Of a stretch of DNA of 9,789 bases, positions 1 to 5,708 are shown in pieces. The translations under genes and the position numbers were made by a program. Under the pieces are notes generated by a model, which made no database searches, was not told the origin of the DNA, and saw only the letters and a program-made list of their open reading frames with translations. Location: NCBI GenBank assembly GCA_030837395.1, contig JAUPKO010000394.1, forward strand, positions 1 through 9,789, read 5' to 3'. Within the stretch, counting starts at the first letter, position 1. Each line of letters begins with the position of its first letter. The stretch comes from Actinomycetota bacterium. Lineage in GTDB: Bacteria; Actinomycetota; Actinomycetes; S36-B12; UBA10799.

Positions 1-188
1 CCTGGCCGTTCCTGGAGGTTGGCCACCTGCGTCGTAGCGGTCCCGTGGCTGGAGCCACCGCTGCCGCCGTGCTCCGGCGCGGTCGAGTCCGCGACGGCCG
101 CGTGCTCGGACACCGGAGCCGCCGACGATCCGCAGCCAGCCAGCAGCGCGGCCACGACGACCATGCCGACCACGAGGAGTTTGCGCAT
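1..188 (-). CDS. Secreted lipoprotein, N-terminal fragment (cut by window start)
   Basis: Reading leftward from an ATG at 188-186, the frame stays open to the window edge (62 codons). The first residues are a classical lipoprotein signal peptide: basic start MRK, a hydrophobic stretch at residues 4-16, then the lipobox LAGC with the acylated cysteine at residue 19. The exported part that follows is a low-complexity Ala/Ser/Gly/Thr linker with three histidines (residues 29, 40, 48), typical of the tether between a lipid anchor and a folded domain outside the membrane. The functional domain lies beyond the window, so no function can be given. The start is supported by the signal peptide and by a TACCCT box that ends 6 nt upstream of the ATG, the geometry of a leaderless transcript. 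It diverges from the gene at 255. Confidence is high that it is a lipoprotein start; its role is unknown. Confidence 0.85.
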   Translation of the reverse strand, partial: MRKLLVVGMVVVAALLAGCGSSAAPVSEHAAVADSTAPEHGGSGGSSHGTATTQVANLQERP

Positions 189-194
189 GGCATG

Positions 195-200
195 AGGGTA
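195..200 (-). promoter_or_regulatory. Putative -10 box (TACCCT) of the lipoprotein gene
   Basis: On the minus strand TACCCT is followed by 6 nt and then the ATG at 188. This matches the actinobacterial TANNNT -10 element placed so that transcription would begin at or next to the start codon. No convincing Shine-Dalgarno sequence competes with it. No clear -35 hexamer is seen. This is inferred from pattern and position only. Confidence 0.45.
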
Positions 201-254
201 CGTCCAACCGGGGCGAGGTGGTGCGCAGCGCCAGGTTGGGGTGATGATTGGCGC

Positions 255-584
255 ATGGCCGAAGACGATGACATCGCCCGCTTGCTCCGCGAGGTTGAAG
301 CCGCCACCGGCGGTGGCGCCCCGAAGGCTGCACCCGCACCTGCGCCGTCCGCGCTGCCCGCCACCCGCGGCAGCGGCGAGGTGGCCACGACCGAAGGCGG
401 GGCCAGTGCCCTGACCCACCTGCTCGTCGCCGGTGCGGTCGGCGGGATCGTCGCCTTCCTGGTGTTCGGCATCGTGCCGTTCATCAATCGGTTCGGCGTG
501 CTGAGCCTGGCCATGGCAGGGTTCGTCGGCGGGGCGGTGGGCTACGGCACCACTCGTTTCCTGCTGCGAAACAAGGACGATTGA
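255..584 (+). CDS. Small membrane protein with two predicted helices, unknown function
   Basis: This is a 109-aa protein that I do not recognise. Residues 1-50 are soluble: an acidic start (MAEDDD), a short probable helix, then an Ala/Pro/Gly-rich linker at about 20-50. Two hydrophobic segments follow at about 55-77 and 80-104, rich in Gly and Ala (GxxxG-like spacing such as AGAVGG and AGFVGGAVG), separated by a short turn around INRF. The end is a charged RNKDD tail. With so short a turn the protein is probably a helical hairpin with both ends in the cytoplasm. The frame is open further upstream to 45, but that stretch runs over the lipoprotein gene on the other strand and has shadow-like Arg-rich composition, so the ATG at 255 is preferred. 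It ends 15 nt before the end of the convergent phosphatase gene. Coding status is well supported by codon use; function is unknown. Confidence 0.75.
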   Translation: MAEDDDIARLLREVEAATGGGAPKAAPAPAPSALPATRGSGEVATTEGGASALTHLLVAGAVGGIVAFLVFGIVPFINRFGVLSLAMAGFVGGAVGYGTTRFLLRNKDD

Positions 585-602
585 CGGGCCGCCGGCGCGT
601 CA
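582..602. terminator. Inverted repeat joining two convergent stop codons; possible bidirectional terminator
   Basis: The arms TGACG (582-586) and CGTCA (598-602) are perfect complements, and further G-C pairs are possible inside after one mismatch. The arms contain the TGA stop of the plus-strand gene and the TGA stop of the minus-strand gene. There is no T-tract on either side, so it is at best a weak or Rho-assisted terminator. It is the only candidate between these convergent genes. Confidence 0.3.
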
Positions 603-1199
603 GTCCGCCAAGCCGTCCGGGCTGATGTTCCAGCCCGCGATCACCGGCTGGACGCGTTCGTGGCCCAGCACCCCGATGCCGCCGGGATCGAGCGCGAACA
701 GGCGGCCGTTGACGGCCGGCAGTCCGAGGTAGGTCGCGGTCAGCATCCGCAGAAGGTGACCGTGCGCCACCAGCATCACGTTGCGCCCGCCCGCAAGCAC
801 CGGCTGGACCCGCCTGAGCACCCTCGCAGCCCGTACTCCGACGTCCGCCGGTCGCTCCCCGCCCGGGATCGGATCGTCCCAGATCACCCAGTCCGATTCA
901 CCCTTCTCCGCACGGATGTCGGTGGTGGTCCGCCCTTCGTACACCCCGTAATCCCACTCGAGCAGTTCGTCGTCGAAGCCGTCGGGTGTGAGTCCTGCCA
1001 ACTCAGCGGTGTCCCTTGCCCGCGACAGCGGACTGCACAACACGAGCCCGAACGTGACGGCCGTCAACAGGGGCGCCACCTGTGCGGCGCGGCTGCGACC
1101 AGCCGCCGTCAGCGGGATGTCGGTGCGACCGGTGTGGCGACCGGACTTGCTCCACTCGGTCTCGCCGTGACGCAACAGATACAACTGGGCCTCTGACAT
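600..1199 (-). CDS. Histidine phosphatase family protein, acid phosphatase (Rv3214/Gpm2-like)
   Basis: A 199-aa member of the histidine phosphatase (phosphoglycerate mutase-like) superfamily, which hydrolyses phosphate esters through a phosphohistidine intermediate. Visible catalytic features are the N-terminal LLRHGETEW motif, with Arg10 and nucleophile His11; Arg60 in SPLSRARDTA; the likely acid/base Glu81 in EWDYGVYEG; and the second active-site histidine, His146, in VAHGHLLR. The EWDYG-YEG-TT pattern, the GRHTGRTDIPLT segment and the overall length closely resemble the M. tuberculosis Rv3214 group (annotated gpm2 but known as a broad acid phosphatase), as recalled from memory. A true glycolytic mutase would be longer. 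The ATG at 1199 gives the expected start 10 residues before the RHG motif, and a GGCAGG stretch lies about 10 nt upstream. It diverges from the permease gene and is not in an operon here. The natural substrate is unknown. Confidence 0.88.
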   Translation of the reverse strand: MSEAQLYLLRHGETEWSKSGRHTGRTDIPLTAAGRSRAAQVAPLLTAVTFGLVLCSPLSRARDTAELAGLTPDGFDDELLEWDYGVYEGRTTTDIRAEKGESDWVIWDDPIPGGERPADVGVRAARVLRRVQPVLAGGRNVMLVAHGHLLRMLTATYLGLPAVNGRLFALDPGGIGVLGHERVQPVIAGWNISPDGLAD

Positions 1200-1272
1200 G
1201 AGCGCAGCCTGCCACCGTGCCGGTGCAGGACGCCTGCCGAGGGGTCACGGCGCCGACGCAGTCACAATCCGA

Positions 1273-1297
1273 TGACGTCGCCGACGGTGTGTCGTCA
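1273..1297. promoter_or_regulatory. Inverted repeat TGACG-N15-CGTCA in the divergent gap, possible operator
   Basis: In the 177-bp gap between the divergent phosphatase and permease genes, TGACG (1273-1277) and CGTCA (1293-1297) form an inverted repeat with 20-bp centre-to-centre spacing. Two more copies of the GTCAC form occur at 1244-1248 and 1261-1265, and its complement GTGAC at 1330-1334, just after the TAGGGT box. The half-sites are only 5 bp, so chance is a real possibility. I see nothing else structured in this gap apart from the permease promoter and its ribosome binding site. Confidence 0.2.
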
Positions 1298-1325
1298 CGA
1301 GCCGAATTCGGGGGATGATCCTGCG

Positions 1326-1331
1326 TAGGGT
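1326..1331 (+). promoter_or_regulatory. Putative -10 box (TAGGGT) of the permease gene
   Basis: TAGGGT matches TANNNT. Transcription would start near 1338, giving a leader of about 40 nt that carries the ribosome binding site AGGGGG at 1366-1371. No good -35 hexamer is seen. This gene therefore looks conventionally led, unlike several neighbours. Confidence 0.35.
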
Positions 1332-1365
1332 GACCTGCATGACCGCACTTGCGCCATCGACTACC

Positions 1366-1371
1366 AGGGGG
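1366..1371 (+). promoter_or_regulatory. Shine-Dalgarno AGGGGG that decides the permease start
   Basis: AGGGGG lies 5 nt before the ATG at 1377 but only 2 nt before the adjacent in-frame GTG at 1374. The ATG is therefore the better start. Confidence 0.65.
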
Positions 1372-1376
1372 TTGTG

Positions 1377-2783
1377 ATGAGTACCGTGATTGATCAACCG
1401 ACCGGCGCGGCAGCACCGGACTCCGACGGCCCGGCACCGATTGGCCTGGGCATCAGCACGGCGCTGGTGGCAGGCACGATCATCGGATCGGGAATCTTCA
1501 CCCTGCCCGCAGCACTGGCCGCCATCGGGCCCATCGCCATTGTGGGGTGCGTGGTCAGCAGCATCGGCGCCATGCTGCTGGCGATGGTGTTCGCCTACGT
1601 CTCGCGGCGGTTTCCCGCCGCCGGCGGCCCCTACGCCTACGCCCGGGAGGGTTTCGGCGACTTCATGGGCTTCCAGACCGCCTGGAACTACTGGATCGGT
1701 GCCTGGGTCGGAGTCGCCGCCATCAGCGTGTCGGCCGTGGGCTATCTGGGCAACCTGTTTCCCGCTCTGTCCGACAGTCGATTCGCGCAAATCGTCGTCG
1801 CCGTCGCCCTGGTCATGGTGCTCACCTACGTCGCGACCCGTGGCCTGGCCGCAGGCGGGTCGCTGTCGTTCGTGTTGATGATCCTCAAGGTGATACCGCT
1901 GCTGATCATCGGCACGGTCGGATTCGTCGCCTTCGACACGGCGAACTTCGGGCCCGCGAATCTCACGGGCGGCTCGGCCATGACGGCCATCGGCGCCGCC
2001 GTGACCCTCACCCTGTTCGCCTACATCGGGGTGGAGTCGGCTTCCATTCCGGGGCAGGCGGTCAAGAACCCGACCGTGACCATCCCACGGGCCACGCTCA
2101 TCGGCACCGGTCTGGCCGCCGTGGTGTACCTGCTGAGCACAGTCGCCGTCTTCGGCGCCCTGCCGAACGAGCAGCTTGCCAGCAGCGAGGCGCCGTTCGC
2201 GGACGCTGCCCAGGCGATGTTCGGCGGGTGGGCCGGGCCGGCCATCTCGATCGTGGCAGTCATCTCGTGTCTCGGCGCCATGAACGGCTTGATCCTGCTC
2301 TCGGGCCAGATGCCGCTGGCGGCCGCCCAGGAGAAGCTCGCTCCCCGTGCCTTCGGCATCGTCAACAAGAAGTCCGCTCCCGCTATCGGCCTACTGATCT
2401 CGGGCGGACTGGCGGCGGTGATGACGGTCTTCGGCTTCGGCGAGGGCGGGCTCGTGGAGGTCTACACGAGCCTGCTGCTGATCTCCACGCTGGCGACGCT
2501 GCTGCCCTACCTGATGGTGGCGGCAGCGGAGTTGCGCTACCTGATCGTCGACCGTCAGCCTGGTCCGTTGGCCGGCGTCGGCTTGAAGATCCTGATCACC
2601 TCGTTGTCGGTGCTGTATTCGGTGTGGGCCATGAGCCAGGCCGGCACAGAGGAGGTCTACCTGGGCTTCATGCTATTCCTGGTGGGCGTGCCGCTGTTCG
2701 TCCTCGTCTTGCGGATGGTCGGTAATCGAAGCGGTGCACGCGCGGATATCACAACGTCAGACACGACCACCGGCGTGCCCTAA
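1377..2783 (+). CDS. APC-superfamily amino acid/polyamine permease or antiporter
   Basis: A 468-aa integral membrane protein of the APC superfamily, nearest to the basic amino acid/polyamine antiporter group (AdiC, PotE, CadB). About twelve hydrophobic segments are visible. Helix 1 has the broken-helix substrate motif AGTIIGSGIF (GSG at 37-39). The following helices include a PAAGGPYAYA segment (80-89) and the helix-6 motif FAYIGVESAS (214-223), followed by the family's loop VKNPTVTIPRAT. In this loop pattern it matches AdiC well. However, the two tryptophans that AdiC uses for arginine (W202 and W293, numbering from memory) align with Phe214 and Leu305 here, so arginine/agmatine exchange is unlikely and the substrate is open. 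The tail from about 450 is polar and Thr/Ser rich. No decarboxylase or deiminase gene accompanies it, so an acid-resistance pair is not shown. The start ATG is chosen by its Shine-Dalgarno spacing. Confidence 0.9.
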   Translation: MSTVIDQPTGAAAPDSDGPAPIGLGISTALVAGTIIGSGIFTLPAALAAIGPIAIVGCVVSSIGAMLLAMVFAYVSRRFPAAGGPYAYAREGFGDFMGFQTAWNYWIGAWVGVAAISVSAVGYLGNLFPALSDSRFAQIVVAVALVMVLTYVATRGLAAGGSLSFVLMILKVIPLLIIGTVGFVAFDTANFGPANLTGGSAMTAIGAAVTLTLFAYIGVESASIPGQAVKNPTVTIPRATLIGTGLAAVVYLLSTVAVFGALPNEQLASSEAPFADAAQAMFGGWAGPAISIVAVISCLGAMNGLILLSGQMPLAAAQEKLAPRAFGIVNKKSAPAIGLLISGGLAAVMTVFGFGEGGLVEVYTSLLLISTLATLLPYLMVAAAELRYLIVDRQPGPLAGVGLKILITSLSVLYSVWAMSQAGTEEVYLGFMLFLVGVPLFVLVLRMVGNRSGARADITTSDTTTGVP

Positions 2784-2806
2784 CCCCGCGCCGCACCCCG
2801 GCCAGC

Positions 2807-2864
2807 CTCAAGATTCCCTTGAGTACCACCGATATCCCACCTGTGGCAGGTGGCACTCGGCCAC
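2807..2864 (+). promoter_or_regulatory. Cluster of hairpins between the permease and the 188-aa gene
   Basis: Three inverted repeats lie in the 107-nt gap. CTCAAG (2807-2812) pairs with CTTGAG (2818-2823) over a 5-nt loop. CCACCTG (2837-2843) pairs with CAGGTGG (2847-2853) over a 3-nt loop. GTGGC (2850-2854) pairs with GCCAC (2860-2864), sharing bases with the second so that the two exclude each other. None is followed by a T-tract, so a simple intrinsic terminator is unlikely. They could mark the permease mRNA end, an operator, or an attenuator for the next gene. Confidence 0.35.
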
Positions 2865-2890
2865 ACGTTGTCCTAGGGAGCGAGGGGATC

Positions 2891-3457
2891 ATGGACGTCA
2901 CGGGGCCCACTGGAAGCGCCGAGGCCGAGAAGCGCGCTGCGGACTGGTTCGACTCTGCCGGGCGCAAGTTCGAGTGGCTGGCCGAACGGTTTCCGGCGAC
3001 CTCGTTGGGCTACACCGACTCCTCCCTGCGCGCACTGCTGGCCGACGCCAGCGACGCCTTCGAATTCGCCGAACGGACGCCGGACGACGAGTTGCCATCG
3101 TGGTACAGCGAACACTCCGGGATTGGCTATGCCCGACTCTCGACGGCGTCGTTGTGGCTGGTCGATGCCTTGGCCCTCTACGAAGGCGATGTCATCATCA
3201 CCCGCGATCCCCTGCGCCTTCAGTGGGGTGTGCATCACACCCGGCTGAACTCGCAGGAGTGGTTCGTCCACCCGGCCGTCGTGGGCTATCGCTGGCCCTA
3301 CTGCACGATCGAGGACATGGCCCTGTTCGCAGTACGTGCGGCCTCCTCCCAGCCCGAGGACCCGCAACACGTCGTGGCGGCCATCAACTGCTTCGTGTCC
3401 ATCGGTCAGCTGCGGTCGTGGCCGCCCCCGTCCGAGGTCGGCTTGCCCAACTCGTAG
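2891..3457 (+). CDS. Hypothetical protein, tryptophan-rich, 188 aa
   Basis: I do not recognise this protein. It is 188 aa, soluble by appearance, with no signal peptide or membrane segment. It is unusually aromatic: eight tryptophans (residues 19, 29, 71, 89, 112, 124, 135, 177) and six tyrosines. The N-terminal third is charged and helical (AEAEKRAADWF, FEWLAERF). The middle has SWYSEHSGIGYARL, and residues 107-138 form the most distinctive block (LRLQWGVHHTRLN, EWFVHPAVVGYRWPY), with a His pair at 115-116 and Cys at 138 and 167. No known catalytic motif is evident. The ATG at 2891 follows the purine-rich AGGGAGCGAGGGG; an in-frame TTG at 2819 and GTG at 2843 lie in the hairpin region and are less likely. 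Strong third-position G/C bias supports coding. It may be read through from the permease gene. Its last 52 bp overlap the end of trmH on the other strand. Confidence 0.75.
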   Translation: MDVTGPTGSAEAEKRAADWFDSAGRKFEWLAERFPATSLGYTDSSLRALLADASDAFEFAERTPDDELPSWYSEHSGIGYARLSTASLWLVDALALYEGDVIITRDPLRLQWGVHHTRLNSQEWFVHPAVVGYRWPYCTIEDMALFAVRAASSQPEDPQHVVAAINCFVSIGQLRSWPPPSEVGLPNS

Positions 3458-4236
3458 CAGGCGATCGCCGCGGCCGCGGCGACGTTGAGCGAGTCCACCC
3501 GCGCCGTCACCGGGATGCGCAGCCGCACGCTGACGCTGGCCAGGGCAGCGCTGGTCAAGCCGGGGCCTTCGCTGCCCAGCGCAAGCGCCACCCTGGTGCC
3601 GACGCCAGGGCGCCAGCGACGGATGTCCACCGCCTCGGGCGCCGGAGTGAGCGCGGCCACTTGCCAACCGTCCTCGACCATGCCGGTCAGCGTCGAGGGC
3701 CACGCTTCTGCGGTGGTCCAGGGCAACTCCAGCACCGCCCCCATGGAGGTCTTCACCGCCCGCCGGTAGTAGGGGTCGGCGCACGCGGGCGAGACGACGA
3801 TCGCGTCCATGCCCAGCGCTGCGGCGGTGCGGAAGACCAGGCCCACGTTGGTGTGGTCGACGAGGTTCTCCAGCACCACGATGCGGCTAGCGCCGTCGAG
3901 CACCTGCGCCACGGGTGCGGCCGCCCGACGACCGAAAGCGGCCAGCGCACCTCGATGCAGCCGGAAGCCGACCACCGCCTTGAGGGTGGCCTCATCGGCC
4001 ACCATGACGTCGACATCCCATGACTCGAGCACGTCTGTCAGGCCGGGCAGCCACCGCCGGGTCATCAGGGCGCTGCGTGGCTCAAAGCCCGCGGTCAGGG
4101 CGCGCCGAATCACCTTCTCGCCCTCGGCCAGGAACAGGCCCTCGGCCGGCTCCAACTGCTGGCGCCACCCCACATCCGTCAGGTTGCGGTAGTCCGCCGC
4201 CCGCGGGTCCTCCGGACCGACCTCGATCACTCTCAT
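3406..4236 (-). CDS. TrmH-family (SPOUT) RNA 2'-O-methyltransferase
   Basis: A 276-aa SpoU/TrmH-class enzyme, which transfers a methyl group from S-adenosylmethionine to a ribose 2'-OH in tRNA or rRNA. The N-terminal part (about 33-100, LFLAEGEKVIRRAL onward) resembles the substrate-binding domain found in front of many SpoU enzymes. The C-terminal knotted domain shows all three motifs: motif 1 around 123-138 (ENLVDHTNVGLVFRTA, with Asn130 and the catalytic-type Arg136), motif 2 at 216-226 (ALALGSEGPGL), and motif 3 at 241-253 (IPVTARVDSLNVA, with Asn251). The target nucleotide cannot be told from sequence. Its ATG overlaps the stop of the photolyase gene by 4 bp (ATGA), so it is the last gene of a three-gene minus-strand operon and is probably translationally coupled. 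The tail after about residue 264 is polar and glycine-rich, is probably not part of the fold, and overlaps the convergent 188-aa gene. Confidence 0.92.
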   Translation of the reverse strand: MRVIEVGPEDPRAADYRNLTDVGWRQQLEPAEGLFLAEGEKVIRRALTAGFEPRSALMTRRWLPGLTDVLESWDVDVMVADEATLKAVVGFRLHRGALAAFGRRAAAPVAQVLDGASRIVVLENLVDHTNVGLVFRTAAALGMDAIVVSPACADPYYRRAVKTSMGAVLELPWTTAEAWPSTLTGMVEDGWQVAALTPAPEAVDIRRWRPGVGTRVALALGSEGPGLTSAALASVSVRLRIPVTARVDSLNVAAAAAIACYELGKPTSDGGGHDRS

Positions 4237-5708
4237 GGCGGCCCCGCCCGGCCCGACTCCTGATCGACCAGGGCGGCCAGGTCTGTCAGGCGCCGCATGG
4301 TGCCGTAGGGGTTGCGTAGCCGGTGATTGCCGGCCAACGCCGCCTCATTTCGATCCAGGAACCACCAGTAGCCCGCTGTGAACGGGCACGCGGTGGGCCC
4401 CACCCGCACCGTCGGCGAGTAGCGGCAGTCCCGGCAGAAGTCGGTCATCCGATTCAGGTAGGCGCCGCCGGCGGCGTAAGGCTTGGTGGCCATCTGCCCG
4501 CCATCGGCGAACAGCCCCATGCCGATCACATTGGCGGGCATCACCCACGCGGTCCCGTCGACAAACATGTCGACGAACCACTCGTTGACCGCCTGCGGTC
4601 GGTAGCCGCGCTGTAAGGCCCAGTTGGCCAGCACCATCAGGCGCACGATGTGATGGCTCCAACCCCGGTCACGGGTTTGGGCCAGGGCATGGCGAAGGCA
4701 GGCGGCATCGACATCGTCGGACCGTGCCTCGTCGAACCAGGCGGGCGGGTCGACCTCGGCCGACAACGCGTTGTGGGTGGCATAGTCCGGCCCGAACCAC
4801 CAGTACAGGTGCCACACGTATTCGCGCCATCCGAGCACCTGCCGGACGAACCCCTCCACCCCGGTCAGCGGCGCCGCCACCGGATCGGCGAGGTGCGCCT
4901 CGACCACGGCGTCGATCACCTCGCCCGGGTGCAGCAGGCCGAGGTTGAGCGGTACTGACAGCAGCGAGAGGGCCATCACCCAGTCCCCGGCCAGGGTGGC
5001 GTCTTCATAGGGTCCGAACAGCCGCAGCCTGTGGGTGATGAAGTCGTCGAGGGCGGCCAGCGCCTCCTGCCGGGTCACCGCGAAAGAGCGCGGACCGTCG
5101 ACCCCGCGCAGCGTCAACCACCCCTGGTCCTGCCACCGGGTCAGCAGTTCCCGCGCCTGTGCGTCGACCTCGTCCGACTCCGGGAACCAGGTGTGCAGGC
5201 CGAGGTCGGGCGCCTTGGGCGGTGGCAGGCGATTGTCGGCGTCGAAGTTCCAGCGGCCACCTTCAGGTTCACCTGTCGGGGTCATCAGGATGCCCGTGCG
5301 GCGGCGCACGTCGCGGTAGTAGTCCTCGAGCAGCAAGCGAGATCGGCCCTCGGCCCAGATGGCGAACTCCTCCTGCGAGGTGACGAAGCCTCGCCCGGGC
5401 AGCACGGCGACGCCGAGGTCGCGCACCAAGGCGCGGGCGGGCCGGGAGGTGGGCTCGATCACCTCCACGCTGCCTGAACCGTCGGGTGCGGCCTCGGCTA
5501 ATCCCTCACGGTACGTGTCGGCCATCACAAGACGGACGCGCTCGTGCGTCGCGCGGTGCAGCATGGCAGACAGATAGATCAGCGCCTTGGCACGATGCAT
5601 TCGTCGCCGCGCGAAGGCACGGCGGCTGACGATGAGGACCATCTCGCCGCCATCGTCGAAGGCTGGCCCGAGCTGATCGGCGAACAGCCACCGCAGCGGT
5701 GGACTCAT
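4233..5708 (-). CDS. FeS-BCP/PhrB-type cryptochrome/photolyase (prokaryotic 6-4 photolyase family)
   Basis: A 491-aa member of the deoxyribodipyrimidine photolyase-related family (iron-sulfur bacterial cryptochromes and photolyases, e.g. Agrobacterium PhrB, Rhodobacter CryB). Characterised members bind FAD, a ribityllumazine antenna and a [4Fe-4S] cluster; PhrB repairs (6-4) photoproducts with light. Seen here: an N-terminal antenna-binding-like domain (about 5-125, starting LRWLFADQLG); the family block GILMTPTGEPEGGRWNFDADNR (138-159); VEGFVRQVLGWREYVW (284-299); the pair His352-His353 in WSHHIVRLM, matching the PhrB active-site histidines; ANVIGMGLFADGG and TKPYAAGGAYLNRM; and four cysteines at 337, 425, 428 and 441, whose spacing equals that of the PhrB cluster ligands as I recall them. 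The ATG at 5708 is chosen because it overlaps the ABC gene's stop as ATGA; an in-frame ATG at 5729 would add 7 residues and overlap by 25 bp. Repair versus sensory function is not settled by sequence. Confidence 0.93.
   Translation of the reverse strand: MSPPLRWLFADQLGPAFDDGGEMVLIVSRRAFARRRMHRAKALIYLSAMLHRATHERVRLVMADTYREGLAEAAPDGSGSVEVIEPTSRPARALVRDLGVAVLPGRGFVTSQEEFAIWAEGRSRLLLEDYYRDVRRRTGILMTPTGEPEGGRWNFDADNRLPPPKAPDLGLHTWFPESDEVDAQARELLTRWQDQGWLTLRGVDGPRSFAVTRQEALAALDDFITHRLRLFGPYEDATLAGDWVMALSLLSVPLNLGLLHPGEVIDAVVEAHLADPVAAPLTGVEGFVRQVLGWREYVWHLYWWFGPDYATHNALSAEVDPPAWFDEARSDDVDAACLRHALAQTRDRGWSHHIVRLMVLANWALQRGYRPQAVNEWFVDMFVDGTAWVMPANVIGMGLFADGGQMATKPYAAGGAYLNRMTDFCRDCRYSPTVRVGPTACPFTAGYWWFLDRNEAALAGNHRLRNPYGTMRRLTDLAALVDQESGRAGPP

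Noticed and set aside
1547..2725. 392-codon open frame inside the permease gene
   Set aside because: It is the +1-type shadow of a clear membrane transporter; the translation is Arg-rich low-complexity with no fold signature.
2873..3784. 303-codon minus-strand open frame
   Set aside because: It overlaps the trmH motif regions in another frame and is antisense to the 188-aa gene; it has shadow composition and no recognisable motif.
2734..4023. Long open frame of 429 codons on the plus strand
   Set aside because: It runs across the 188-aa gene in another frame and antisense to trmH. Its translation is Arg/Gly/Pro-rich without motifs, as expected of a shadow frame in high-GC DNA.
4650..5477. 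Several plus-strand open frames of 74-148 codons antisense to the photolyase gene
   Set aside because: All are short Arg/Pro/Gly-rich antisense shadows of a gene with strong family motifs.
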